Notes: a model not told the origin generated them from the sequence alone. A DNA stretch of 64,000 nucleotides from Labilibaculum manganireducens (GCF_002843385.1 NZ_MVDE01000002.1:186001-250000); one strand, 5' to 3'; numbered from the stretch's first letter, positions 46,117 through 54,473 are shown. Numbers and translations: made by a program.

Positions 46117-47094
46117 CTATTTTATATAGACTTCAAGAATTTTTGTTTTTGCTTTCGGAGTAAGAGTCAAATTATTAATAATTGCTGGAATTAAAACGCT
46201 TTCTCCCTTTGCAACAGGTAAAGAATCTTCACCGCAGGTAATAATCATATCACCTTCCAAACACATATAAATCACAAATGAATCTAATTCTATGTAGTCT
46301 TTTTCCTGTGGTTTGTCAAATTCCAGAATATTCGTTGTAAAATAGGGACAACGAACAAGTTCTGAGGTTTTATTAATTTCAGTTTGGTAACTGGTTTCAT
46401 ATTTTTTCTCAAAACTATAGTCGATGGCATCAACAGCAAGTTCTGTATGAAGTTCCCTTGGGTTGCCGGCATCATCAGTTCTGTTAAAATCGTACATCCG
46501 GTAAGTAACATCAGATGTTTGCTGAATTTCGGCCAACAGAATTCCTTTTCCAATTGCATGAACACGGCCGGCAGGGATATAAAAACAACTTCCTTCTTTT
46601 ACCGGTGCATTGTTTAAAATATCTTCCAGTCTGCCTTCCTTCAACTTCGCTAAATATTGTTCTTTGGTGATGTTTTGATTAAACCCAACAATCAGTTCAG
46701 ATCCTTTGTCGGCTTCAATAACATACCACATTTCTGTTTTGCCATATGCATTGTGTCTTTCTTTCGAAAGTTCATCATCAGGATGTACTTGAATGGAAAG
46801 GACATCATTGGCATCAATAAATTTTATCAGTAAAGGAAATTCAACCCCGAAATTTTCATAAACATGATCTCCAACAAGGTCACCCATATAAATTTCAATG
46901 AGTTCTTCCAGATCATTTCCAGCTAAAAAACCATTGCTAACAACCGAAATATCTCCTTCTACACCTGAAATTTCCCAACTCTCACCAGCATTAGGCAGTG
47001 GCGAAAAATCTTTATTCAATACTGTTTTTAATTTGCTTCCACCCCAAATTTTATCTTTAAGGATGGGCGTAAATTTCAATGGATACAAACTCAT
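46117..47094 (-). CDS. manA: Class I mannose-6-phosphate isomerase
   Basis: A 325-residue zinc enzyme that interconverts mannose 6-phosphate and fructose 6-phosphate. It opens LKFTPILKDKIWGGSKL. IKFIDANDVLSIQVHPDDELS carries the zinc-binding Gln and His, GKTEMWYVIEADKGSELIVGF the Glu ligand, and YIPAGRVHAIGKGILLAEIQQ the second His and the catalytic region. The short length fits the Firmicutes/Bacteroidota form without the insertion of the E. coli enzyme. Single gene with its own terminator. Confidence 0.94.
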   Translation of the reverse strand: MSLYPLKFTPILKDKIWGGSKLKTVLNKDFSPLPNAGESWEISGVEGDISVVSNGFLAGNDLEELIEIYMGDLVGDHVYENFGVEFPLLIKFIDANDVLSIQVHPDDELSKERHNAYGKTEMWYVIEADKGSELIVGFNQNITKEQYLAKLKEGRLEDILNNAPVKEGSCFYIPAGRVHAIGKGILLAEIQQTSDVTYRMYDFNRTDDAGNPRELHTELAVDAIDYSFEKKYETSYQTEINKTSELVRCPYFTTNILEFDKPQEKDYIELDSFVIYMCLEGDMIITCGEDSLPVAKGESVLIPAIINNLTLTPKAKTKILEVYIK

Positions 47095-47142
47095 TTTTGT
47101 ACAATTTATTAATTTGATTGCTATATTGGCTTTTGGCTAATC

Positions 47143-47445
47143 TTAAAATTCGTAGTCAATTACTTTGCGTTCTGCGGCCATTTCTTTTACAACCGATGCT
47201 GCTGTTAAATGTTCAGGATGGTTAGCGTATAAAGGTAAGGCGTCTATGTTTTCTAAATCAACATTCACTACAAAATCGAATGAAGCATCAGAATGAAGTT
47301 GGTCAAAACCAATTTGTAAAAATTTAATTTCAGGAATTCTTTCATCCAATCCGTCAAATGCCTTTTTTAATCTGTTAAAGTAATTCTCTGTTGCTTCAGC
47401 CGATTCGAAAGCTTTAAACTTAAACATTGCAATGTGCTTGATCAT
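47143..47445 (-). CDS. Dabb family (stress-responsive alpha/beta barrel) protein
   Basis: A 100-residue ferredoxin-like-fold protein. It starts MIKHIAMFKFK, continues with a helix ENYFNRLKKAFDGLDERIPEI, then IGFDQLHSDASFDFVVNVDLENIDALPLYANHPEHL, the usual HP motif region near residues 77-82. Dabb proteins are dimers of unclear function, some induced by stress. It sits 48 bases upstream of manA on the same strand and diverges from udk. Confidence 0.9.
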   Translation of the reverse strand: MIKHIAMFKFKAFESAEATENYFNRLKKAFDGLDERIPEIKFLQIGFDQLHSDASFDFVVNVDLENIDALPLYANHPEHLTAASVVKEMAAERKVIDYEF

Positions 47446-47535
47446 TTTAATTCTTTTTTAAATTATTAGTAACTTTCCAGCCGAAGTTAATGCAAAATTA
47501 GCATTTTTGAATCAAACATCTAAATATCATACAAC

Positions 47536-48153
47536 ATGTTGATTATTGGAATTGCGGGAGGAACAGGCTCTGGCAAAACTACAGTGGTTAGAAAAATCAT
47601 TGAAAGGTTAAATCATGGAGACGTTGCCGTTTTACCGCAGGATTCATATTACAGGTCGAATGAAGAGCTTACACTGGAAGAACGTCAGGAAATAAATTTT
47701 GATCATCCAAGATCAATAGAGTTTGAATTGTTAATTGAGCATGTAAAGAATTTAAAACAAGGTGTCTCAATAAGTCAACCTATTTATTCGTATATCACTT
47801 GCCTGCGTTCCGATGAAACGATTAAAGTTGAACCCAAAGGGGTAATTATTGTAGAAGGACTTTTGATTTTAACCGACCCGGTTCTTCGGGATTTAATGGA
47901 TTTAAAGGTATTTGTTGATTGCGATGCTGATGATCGTTTAAACCGGGTAATTAAAAGAGATATTGTTGAACGGGGCAGGTCTGTTGAAAAAGTATTGGAT
48001 CGTTACGAAAAAACGGTAAAACCAATGCACCTGCAGTTTATAGAACCAAGCAAGCGTTATGCTGATATTATTGTACCACAAGGAGGTAATAATATTGTGG
48101 CTATAGATATTTTAACCCATTTTATTCAGAAAAACCTGATCGAGCATCAGTAA
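47536..48153 (+). CDS. udk: Uridine kinase
   Basis: A 205-residue pyrimidine salvage kinase. The Walker A motif GGTGSGKT is at about 8-15. PQDSYYRSNEEL and NFDHPRSIEFELL form the uridine site, followed by PIYSYITCLRS, VIIVEGLLILTDP, and FVDCDADDRLNRVIKRDIVERGRS as the lid. PSKRYADIIVPQGG closes the fold. The length is standard. This is the housekeeping copy, in contrast with the divergent kinase at 12013. Confidence 0.96.
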   Translation: MLIIGIAGGTGSGKTTVVRKIIERLNHGDVAVLPQDSYYRSNEELTLEERQEINFDHPRSIEFELLIEHVKNLKQGVSISQPIYSYITCLRSDETIKVEPKGVIIVEGLLILTDPVLRDLMDLKVFVDCDADDRLNRVIKRDIVERGRSVEKVLDRYEKTVKPMHLQFIEPSKRYADIIVPQGGNNIVAIDILTHFIQKNLIEHQ

Positions 48154-48191
48154 GTTGTTTATTTTTATTTCTGAATAAGAAAATTTAGAAT

Positions 48192-48219
48192 GGAGACTTT
48201 GTTACTGTCTCCTTTTTTT
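48192..48219 (+). terminator. Terminator after udk
   Basis: GGAGAC (48192-48197) pairs with GTCTCC (48207-48212), followed by seven Ts. Confidence 0.82.
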
Positions 48220-48256
48220 ATAACTTTTCGTTTTTATTTATGATAAGTCTTTTGTT

Positions 48257-48979
48257 ATGCTGAATCAAATTAAAGTAGAAAACTTACTTTTTGTAGATAT
48301 CGAGACAGTTTCAGGAAATGCAGCTTTTGAGGAAATGTCGCCTAAGTTGCAGGAGCTGTGGGAGAAAAAATCTGATTATTTTCGAAAAGAGGAAGAGTCG
48401 CCATCTGATGTATATGGAAGGGCAGGAATTTATGCCGAATTTGGTAAAATTGTTTGTATTTCAACGGGTTTGGTGACTAAAAAAAATGGAGAGAAAAAGT
48501 TTGTTGCGAAATCATATTATGGTGACGATGAAAAGCAATTGTTAGAGGAATTTGCTTTGATGTTGGATCGTTTTTGCAGCAAACCGAATCGCAACCTGTG
48601 TGCACACAATGGAAAGGAATTCGATTTTCCGTACATAGCCCGAAGAATGCTGATAAAAGGCGTTGTGTTACCTTCAGTTCTGGATATTGCAGGGAAAAAA
48701 CCTTGGGAAGTACAGTTTTTAGATACCATGGAACTTTGGAAATTCGGTGATTATAAGCATTACACATCTTTGGCTTTGCTTTGTGAGATTTTCGGTATCC
48801 CTACACCAAAAGATGATATTGACGGATCGATGGTGGGGAAAGTATATTGGCAGGATAATGATTTGGAACGCATTGCTGTATATTGTGAGAAAGATATTCT
48901 GGCCACAGCGCAGGTGTTTTTGCGTTATCAGGGAGAGGATTTAATTCCGGAAACCAATTTTGAACGGGTATTGTTATAA
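48257..48979 (+). CDS. DEDD-type 3'-5' exonuclease (PolB exonuclease-like)
   Basis: A 240-residue stand-alone exonuclease. It has LLFVDIETVSGNAAFEE (ExoI, Asp and Glu near 12-14), LCAHNGKEFDFPYIARR (ExoII with Asp near 124), and YCEKDILATAQVFLRY (ExoIII with Asp near 218). The KFGDYKHYTSLALLCEIFGIP stretch is typical of the predicted 3'-5' exonuclease family related to DNA polymerase B. No polymerase domain is present. It is a single gene after udk. A role in DNA repair or proofreading is likely but not defined. Confidence 0.88.
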   Translation: MLNQIKVENLLFVDIETVSGNAAFEEMSPKLQELWEKKSDYFRKEEESPSDVYGRAGIYAEFGKIVCISTGLVTKKNGEKKFVAKSYYGDDEKQLLEEFALMLDRFCSKPNRNLCAHNGKEFDFPYIARRMLIKGVVLPSVLDIAGKKPWEVQFLDTMELWKFGDYKHYTSLALLCEIFGIPTPKDDIDGSMVGKVYWQDNDLERIAVYCEKDILATAQVFLRYQGEDLIPETNFERVLL

Positions 48980-48987
48980 TTGTCTTG

Positions 48988-49012
48988 CTATTGTACAATA
49001 GTTTCGCTTTTT
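48988..49012 (+). terminator. Palindrome plus T tract after the exonuclease gene
   Basis: CTATTGTACAATAG (48988-49001) is a perfect 14-bp palindrome followed by TTTCGCTTTTTT. The tight centre would reduce stem length, so it is a moderate call. Confidence 0.55.
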
Positions 49013-49085
49013 TCGTGTTTGTATATCAGGATGTAAATCCTAATTTTATTCAAAAAAATTTTAAAACCTAAAAGATACTAAACTG

Positions 49086-50192
49086 ATGAATACTTCATTT
49101 TATAATAAATTGTCCTTTGCAATATTGATTGCTGGAAGCCTGTTTTTAACCTCCTGCGGAAGCAGTAGTGGAGGTGGAGAAGAGGACGTTTTTGAATTCA
49201 AATCTTCCGATTTAACCAATAAATACTGGTACTCAAGTACGTTTATTGATGATAGTTATTCAAAAAACGATATAGTTCTGGTGTATAAATTTAATGGTGG
49301 TGGTGATTTGTACAAGCAAGAATTTAGTGGACGCCGGGATGTTAAGGTAGGCAGTTGGAGTCTGGGGGATGATAATACATTGATAATAGATGACGAGACC
49401 ATAATTAATTCTCAGGAGTGGAAAATTGACAAGTCATCAACAAGAGATCATATATTCTTAAAAAGTACCATCGGAAACAGAGATTTCTATACTCAAATAA
49501 ATGAACTTAATGATGTAACTGCTGATGCCTCCATTGTAAAGGAAGTTTATTTAAAGAATGATGATTTTGTTAGTGGTTACCGATATGATTTTGAGGTGAA
49601 GGGAGATAATATTAAAAGTGCTGTTGCAAAAATATCGTCAAATGAAAGTTTTACTTTAATTAAATCGCAAAATTCAAATGATGAAACTGTTTGGAGAATT
49701 AACGAAGTTGATGCAAATAAGTATCTTGAAAATTTCCCTGGAGAAAAACTTGTCAAATTTGTACTGACAATGAATTCGGGTGAAGAGTATAAGTTAGAGG
49801 AGAAAATTTATAATATGGATATTGCTGCATTGAATTATCAATCTGTAAAATCAGAACACAATACGGGGACAGGGCCTCTTGCTCTGAGCGTTGAGTGGAA
49901 GGCTATCGCAGATCCTAATGTGTATTATTATGTGCAAATCTTGAATTCTGAAAAAGACGAAAATAACCCGTTGTTTACATCAAATTGGCAACCGGCATCA
50001 ACGGATGATTTGCAATTATTGACGGTTCAAGAAGATATTGCAGGTGACTTTGGACTTGCGTTAGGAGAGCAGTTTTATGTGAAACTAGTGGCTTTCCTAT
50101 TTGAAGAAGGTATTAATCCATTTCAGGGAGATATTCAGGATTTTAATATTCAAGCTCGCTCACAATTTATTAGATCTGGAGGCGAATGGTAA
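49086..50192 (+). CDS. Lipoprotein of unknown function
   Basis: I recognise no named family. The 368-residue product has a lipoprotein signal peptide with the lipobox LTSC (Cys at about 24), then a Ser/Gly-rich linker (GSSSGGGEED) of the kind used to export lipoproteins to the surface. A lipocalin-like N-terminal beta domain (about 40-150, NKYWYSSTFIDDSYSKNDIVLVYKF) follows, then two beta domains (roughly 155-250 and 255-368). The last, LSVEWKAIADPNVYYYVQI, looks fibronectin-like. It is monocistronic with a strong hairpin downstream. Confidence 0.72.
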   Translation: MNTSFYNKLSFAILIAGSLFLTSCGSSSGGGEEDVFEFKSSDLTNKYWYSSTFIDDSYSKNDIVLVYKFNGGGDLYKQEFSGRRDVKVGSWSLGDDNTLIIDDETIINSQEWKIDKSSTRDHIFLKSTIGNRDFYTQINELNDVTADASIVKEVYLKNDDFVSGYRYDFEVKGDNIKSAVAKISSNESFTLIKSQNSNDETVWRINEVDANKYLENFPGEKLVKFVLTMNSGEEYKLEEKIYNMDIAALNYQSVKSEHNTGTGPLALSVEWKAIADPNVYYYVQILNSEKDENNPLFTSNWQPASTDDLQLLTVQEDIAGDFGLALGEQFYVKLVAFLFEEGINPFQGDIQDFNIQARSQFIRSGGEW

Positions 50193-50236
50193 TAGAGGTT
50201 GATAAAATATTTAAACCCCGGGACTGATTTTGAACT

Positions 50237-50276
50237 GCACCCCAAAAGTTAGACGTAACTTTTGGGGTGCTTTTTT
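50237..50276 (+). terminator. Strong hairpin terminator, possibly derived from IS terminal repeats
   Basis: GCACCCCAAAAGTTA (50237-50251) and TAACTTTTGGGGTGC (50256-50270) pair perfectly over 15 bp around GACG, followed by six Ts. It serves as terminator of the lipoprotein gene. The left arm with its flank (TGAACTGCACCCCAAAAG) resembles IS3-family terminal inverted repeats as I recall them, so it may be a relic of an insertion sequence. Confidence 0.8.
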
Positions 50277-50277
50277 A

Positions 50278-50357
50278 TTAATCCAACGCAAAACAATCTA
50301 CTGTTTTTACAAAAGGTTTTGTTGTTTTGCTTGCACCCAGTGTGTGGCATCAGGGAA
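50278..50357 (-). pseudogene. Frameshifted remnant of an alpha/beta hydrolase 3' end
   Basis: On the minus strand this segment reads DATHWVQAKQQNL and then, after a one-base shift, VKTVDCFALD plus a stop. The intact hydrolase at 50774 ends NAGHWVHAEQPKLLVKTVEYFALD plus a stop. The shared stop context (TTAATCCAACGCAAAA on the plus strand, at 50278 and 50774) and similar spacing show common origin. The rest of the copy is absent. It is a decayed partial duplication facing the 42-bp repeat array. Confidence 0.8.
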
Positions 50358-50410
50358 AATACTAAGTTAATCGATGAATAAATGTTTCGAAATCTGAAAA
50401 GTTAGCTAAG

Positions 50411-50704
50411 TAATCCTGCAAGGCATACTTTGTAAAATAATAATAGTGTATGTAAGCTTACAAAGTATATTTTTCAAAATCGAAATGCCTTTTGTTGGCT
50501 TGCAAGGCATATTTTTCAAAATCGAAATGCTCAATGTAATCTTGCAAAGTATACTTTTCAAAACAGCAATGGTGATTGTAAGCCAGCAAAGAATACTTTT
50601 AAAAATCCAAACAGTCTTTGTAATGCTGCAAGCTATACTTTTAAAAATAAAAATAGTCTTTGTAAGCTTACAAGACATACTTTCCAAAAAAAAAAGAGGC
50701 ACTT
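50411..50704. repeat. Seven-unit degenerate tandem repeat with exact 42-bp period
   Basis: Units begin at 50411, 50453, 50495, 50537, 50579, 50621 and 50663, each exactly 42 bases with many substitutions but no insertions or deletions. Each has a core such as TTGCAAAGTATACTTTTC with a near-palindromic AAAGTATACTTT centre, then an A-rich stretch, then a TnTTTG-like end. The period keeps the reading frame open on both strands. On the plus strand it gives 14-residue repeats (VSLQSIFFKIEMPF, VGLQGIFFKIEMLN, VILQSILFKTAMVI and so on) without a convincing start. Family unknown to me. With the hairpin and remnant it fills the gap 50193-50773. Confidence 0.85.
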
Positions 50705-50773
50705 TCAAACTTGCACTTAATGTTGTACACATTCGGGCAAAGTACGCAAGTTGTTACCGATAAGTACAAATAA

Positions 50774-51583
50774 TTAATCCAACGCAAAATATTCTACCGT
50801 TTTAACCAGTAGTTTTGGTTGTTCGGCATGTACCCAGTGTCCGGCATTGGGAATGGTTGCTATTTCTGCTTTTGGAAATATCGTTCGTATTAAATTGTGG
50901 TCGTTATCGCTTATGTAATTCGATTTTTCGCCACGGATAAATAGAACAGGAAATGCTGTAATTCCTTTGCCTTCTGCAAAACGATCACCATCAATACCGT
51001 CCATTATTTGAGGTAAGTATTCGTTAATGGTTTTAATATTTAGTTTCCAGATAAACTGTTTGTTCTCGTCTCTTTTCAAATTTTTAAGAAGAAATTGTCT
51101 GACACGTTTACTGGTTATGCTTTCTGTTAATTTTGCATCAATTTCGGTTCTGTTTTTGTAAAGCGATAAATCCAAATTAAGCATGGCTTTAACGATGCAG
51201 GAGTGATCGATTGTTTGTGGGGCGTAATCGGAAATCCTGCTGTAGTTTTTGGGAGCAATATCCACAACAAGCAGACTGATTACTCTTTCGGGATGATCGG
51301 CAGCAAAAAACATAACTGTTTTCCCGCCCATCGAATGCCCAAGTAAAATGGCCTTTTCAATTTTGTGATCGTTCATAAATTCCAGAAGATCTTCTTTTAA
51401 ATCCTGATAAGTATGTGAATTGGCATGAGGAGAGTCTCCATGATTTCTTTGATCGATGATATAAACTTCGAAGTTCTCCGAAAGCTCTTTGGCAATAGTC
51501 AGCCAATTATCCGATGCGCCGTAAAGACCATGAAGAATTAATAAAGGATAACCTTTGCCAAGTTTTTTGTAATTGAGTTTCAT
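50774..51583 (-). CDS. Alpha/beta fold hydrolase (YbfF-like esterase)
   Basis: A 269-residue cytoplasmic serine hydrolase. The oxyanion region ILHGLYGASDNW is at about 16-27, followed by VYIIDQRNHGDSPH. The nucleophile elbow LLGHSMGGKT has Ser at about 84, and VVDIAPKNYS is typical of the YbfF group. The late-strand VLFIRGEKSNYISDND should provide the acid, and NAGHWVHAEQP the catalytic His near 248. The substrate is unknown, with acyl-CoA or ester hydrolysis typical for the group. It is flanked by a decayed copy of its own 3' end plus repeats on one side and a MITE-like element on the other. Confidence 0.92.
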   Translation of the reverse strand: MKLNYKKLGKGYPLLILHGLYGASDNWLTIAKELSENFEVYIIDQRNHGDSPHANSHTYQDLKEDLLEFMNDHKIEKAILLGHSMGGKTVMFFAADHPERVISLLVVDIAPKNYSRISDYAPQTIDHSCIVKAMLNLDLSLYKNRTEIDAKLTESITSKRVRQFLLKNLKRDENKQFIWKLNIKTINEYLPQIMDGIDGDRFAEGKGITAFPVLFIRGEKSNYISDNDHNLIRTIFPKAEIATIPNAGHWVHAEQPKLLVKTVEYFALD

Positions 51584-51608
51584 TTACGTGAGATTAATTT
51601 CGGAAATA

Positions 51609-51771
51609 ATACCAATTTAATTTCAAAATTATCTTTAAATAAAATGGAATAATTTTCTGCTGTATCAAGGCAAAAAAGTAAAAGATAGCCGAGTTACCTT
51701 ACATCTTTTTTAACGAAGATATAGCTGAAAAGAAACATTTTAAAAGATGCGTTTTGATGTTAATTTGGTAT
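51609..51771. mobile_element. MITE-like element with long imperfect terminal inverted repeats
   Basis: The left end ATACCAATTTAATTTCAAAA (51609-51628) aligns with the reverse complement of the right end, ATACCAAATTAACATCAAAA (51752-51771). The match continues through ATCTTT to a length of about 29 bases. Inside is a second imperfect inverted repeat (GTAAAAGAT against ATCTTTTTTAAC). It carries no ORF and is 163 bp long. TA dinucleotides border both ends. It accounts for most of the gap 51584-51888. A miniature transposable element is inferred, and no second copy was noticed in the window. Confidence 0.6.
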
Positions 51772-51838
51772 AAAGATAAGAACCAAATCAATAAAGTGAT
51801 TGGTTAAGTTGAGTTTTTTAAGAAGATTCAGAAATAGA

Positions 51839-51865
51839 AAAAGGATGCCTTGAGAGCATCCTTTT
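51839..51865 (-). terminator. Hairpin after pdxJ
   Basis: AAAAGGATGC (51839-51848) pairs with GCATCCTTTT (51856-51865). On the minus strand it is followed by a T-rich stretch (TCTATTTC). Confidence 0.7.
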
Positions 51866-51888
51866 GAAAATATATAACGAGTTCAGAC

Positions 51889-52602
51889 TTATTTCAAACA
51901 CCTAAGATACATCTGAATGGTATTTTCCAAACCATAGTACAATGAATCAGAAATAAGGGCATGCCCAATTGACACTTCAGTTAAATTTGGAATGTTATCG
52001 TTAAAATATTTAAGATTTTCCAAACTCAAATCGTGTCCGGCATTAATTTCCAAGCCTAATTCATGAGCCTTTTTTGCTGCAATTACAAAAGGACGAATGG
52101 CCTCCTCTTTATTTTTAGGATAATTTGTCGCATACGGTTCTGTGTATAATTCTATACGATCTGTTCCAGTGGCAACAGCACCTTCTATATTTGCCAGGTT
52201 AGTATCAACGAAAATGGAAGTTCTGATGCCAACATCTTTAAATTCCTTTATAATTTCGATTAAAATGTCACGATTTTTAACTGTATCCCATCCAGCATTA
52301 GAAGTTAATGCCTCCGGAGGATCAGGAACAAGAGTAACCTGCGTAGGTTTTGCTTTTACAACCAAATCAATAAAATCACGGGTTGGATATCCTTCAATAT
52401 TAAATTCTGTGGTAACTAAAGATTCTAAATCCCTAACATCCTGATAACGAATATGTCTTTGGTCAGGACGAGGATGTACTGTAATGCCTTCAGCTCCAAA
52501 TCTTTCACAATCTAAAGCTACCTTGCAAACATTAGGAGTATTCCCTCCCCGGGCATTTCTAATTGTCGCAATTTTGTTTATATTTACACTAAGTCTGGTC
52601 AT
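51889..52602 (-). CDS. pdxJ: Pyridoxine 5'-phosphate synthase
   Basis: A 237-residue TIM-barrel enzyme that makes pyridoxine 5'-phosphate from 1-deoxyxylulose 5-phosphate and an amino-acetone phosphate (DXP-dependent vitamin B6 route). It has [17 protein letters not shown] at the N-terminus, [16 protein letters not shown] near 33-48, [29 protein letters not shown], and [13 protein letters not shown] with a conserved His. The length is as expected. Divergent from the CBS-domain gene. Confidence 0.96.
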   Translation of the reverse strand: MTRLSVNINKIATIRNARGGNTPNVCKVALDCERFGAEGITVHPRPDQRHIRYQDVRDLESLVTTEFNIEGYPTRDFIDLVVKAKPTQVTLVPDPPEALTSNAGWDTVKNRDILIEIIKEFKDVGIRTSIFVDTNLANIEGAVATGTDRIELYTEPYATNYPKNKEEAIRPFVIAAKKAHELGLEINAGHDLSLENLKYFNDNIPNLTEVSIGHALISDSLYYGLENTIQMYLRCLK

Positions 52603-52715
52603 TTTATATAACTTTATTGATAGAATAAATAGGTGAAAATAAGTACAAATTTTCTTTGTGTAATTAAATTCTCCTTAAGGCAAAATTAAAAGTAATTCCT
52701 AGAAAACAGGTATGT

Positions 52716-53381
52716 ATGATAGCAAAAGATTTAATTTCTGATGTAGTTCCGGTATTACGGGAAACAGATACGGGGATTCAAGCTCTTAACTGGATGGAGA
52801 TTTTCAGAGTTTCTCATTTGCCAATAGTAAAGGGGGATCAGTTTCTGGGCTTAATTTCAGACAACGATATCTACGACTTAAACAAGGCGGAAGAACCTAT
52901 CGGCGATCAAAAATTATCCCTGTTTAGTCCCTATGTAAACGAAAATCATCATATCTACGAAGTAATAGAGATAATTTCAAGGCTTAAATTGACTGTGATA
53001 CCGGTTTTGGAAGATGAGAAAACCTATGTAGGTCTTATAACTTTAAATGATTTGATGCAATACATTGAAAGAATTTTTTCCGTTCGCGAACCTGGAGGTA
53101 TCGTTGTGTTAGAACTTAATTCTGTAGATTATTCTTTAAGCGAAATATCAAGAATTGTAGAGAGTAATGATGCAAAAATTCTCAGTCTGTATGTGACATC
53201 ATCTACGGATTCAAGAAAAATTGAATTAACAATTAAAATAAACCGAACCAATATTACTTCAATAATACAAACTTTTTTGCGTTACGATTACACCATTAAA
53301 ACTACCTATGTTCGTGAAGATGACATGAAAGATATGATGGAGGATCGATACAATTCGTTCATGAGGTTTCTAAATATCTAA
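52716..53381 (+). CDS. Tandem CBS-domain protein
   Basis: A 221-residue cytoplasmic protein. CBS domain 1 covers about 1-65 (TGIQALNWMEIFRVSHLPIV, FLGLISDNDIYDL). CBS domain 2 covers about 70-135 (HHIYEVIEIISRLKLTVIPV, YVGLITLNDLMQYIE). A C-terminal ACT-like segment of about 85 residues (GGIVVLELNSVDYSLSEISRIVESND) follows. CBS pairs bind adenine nucleotides and usually regulate. No partner domain is attached. It lies between pdxJ and nadK, an arrangement I associate with Bacteroidota. Its regulatory target is unknown. Confidence 0.88.
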   Translation: MIAKDLISDVVPVLRETDTGIQALNWMEIFRVSHLPIVKGDQFLGLISDNDIYDLNKAEEPIGDQKLSLFSPYVNENHHIYEVIEIISRLKLTVIPVLEDEKTYVGLITLNDLMQYIERIFSVREPGGIVVLELNSVDYSLSEISRIVESNDAKILSLYVTSSTDSRKIELTIKINRTNITSIIQTFLRYDYTIKTTYVREDDMKDMMEDRYNSFMRFLNI

Positions 53382-53450
53382 AAAGCTTAAGTTTCGGCTT
53401 CTTTTTCTGCATAGAATTCTTGCCACTAATCAGATTACTCTATATTTGTG

Positions 53451-53458
53451 CTAAACAT
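53451..53458 (+). promoter_or_regulatory. Candidate -7 box (TATATTTG) for nadK
   Basis: TATATTTG matches TAnnTTTG about 130 bases before the nadK ATG. The nearest TTG (53420-53422) is farther upstream than usual for a -33 element. Confidence 0.35.
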
Positions 53459-53588
53459 TACTTAAATAGACATACCAAGCCAATCTTATGGTTTTATTGG
53501 ATTTTAAGAGAATGTAAATTTAAAAAGGTTTTAGAATTTTTTGGATTCTGTTACACAAGCAAATAAACAAAACACAAATTTGTGAAGT

Positions 53589-54473
53589 ATGAAAGTTGCA
53601 CTTTTTGGCAGATCATTTAACGAAAGCTTTACCGAAAGTTTTATTATGATGTTTGACGTTTTTACCAGTCATAATATCGAAGTAATCATTTATGAACCTT
53701 TTTATGATTTTCTAATCAGGGAAATTAATTTTAAACCTCCTGTTCAGTCCTATTTTCATAGTAATAAGGATTTGGATAAGAAAGTGGATTTCTTCTTTAG
53801 TATTGGCGGCGATGGTACTTTCTTGGATGCGGTGACATTTGTGCGCGATTCGGGGATTCCATTGGTGGGGATTAATAGTGGTCGCTTAGGTTTTATGGCC
53901 GATATCGCTCAGGATGAAATACCGCAGGCATTGGCCGATATTGTGGCCGGAGAATATAGTTTTGAGGAGCGGAACTTACTACGGTTGGAAACATCAAGGA
54001 ATGGCTTGTTTGAGGAATTTAATTATGCTTTAAACGAATTTACCGTTCATAAAACAGACTCGGCTTCGATGATCACGATTCATACCTATCTGAATAATGA
54101 GTATTTGAATTCTTATTGGGCCGATGGTTTAATTATAGCGACTCCAACCGGATCTACAGCATATTCGTTAAGTGTTGGCGGGCCAATATTAATCCCCAAT
54201 ACACAAAATTTTATCATTTCGCCTATTTCTCCGCACAACCTTACAGTTCGACCGATTGTTGTGCCCAATCATCATGAAATAACACTTCGGGTTGAAGGTC
54301 GAAGTGATAGTTATTTGGCTTCGCTTGATTCCCGATCATGTACTTTTGAATCATCAATTGAACTGAAAATCAGGAGGGCTGATTTTCAGATTAAGGTATT
54401 AAAACTAAAAACACATAGTTTTTACGGAACCTTGAGAAACAAGCTCATGTGGGGTGTTGATAAACGTAACTAG
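53589..54473 (+). CDS. nadK: NAD kinase
   Basis: A 294-residue enzyme that phosphorylates NAD to NADP. FFFSIGGDGTFLDAV (about 70-84) has the GGDG catalytic motif, followed by GINSGRLGFMADI, NEFTVHKTDSASMI, and DGLIIATPTGSTAYSLSVGGPI, the conserved NAD-binding loop. The C-terminal PISPHNLTVRPIVVP is also standard. It is the first gene of the envelope cluster with DUF6089, uppS and bamA, a conserved Bacteroidota neighbourhood, though it may be transcribed separately. Confidence 0.96.
   Translation: MKVALFGRSFNESFTESFIMMFDVFTSHNIEVIIYEPFYDFLIREINFKPPVQSYFHSNKDLDKKVDFFFSIGGDGTFLDAVTFVRDSGIPLVGINSGRLGFMADIAQDEIPQALADIVAGEYSFEERNLLRLETSRNGLFEEFNYALNEFTVHKTDSASMITIHTYLNNEYLNSYWADGLIIATPTGSTAYSLSVGGPILIPNTQNFIISPISPHNLTVRPIVVPNHHEITLRVEGRSDSYLASLDSRSCTFESSIELKIRRADFQIKVLKLKTHSFYGTLRNKLMWGVDKRN

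Noticed and set aside
50411-50704. CRISPR array
   Set aside because: There is no alternation of identical repeats and unique spacers. All parts of the 42-base unit diverge and no cas genes are nearby.
50446-50763. Protein-coding gene of 105 codons across the repeats
   Set aside because: The frame has no convincing start, the opposite strand is equally open (50406-50732), and the open frames follow from the 42-base period. Kept as a repeat, not a CDS.
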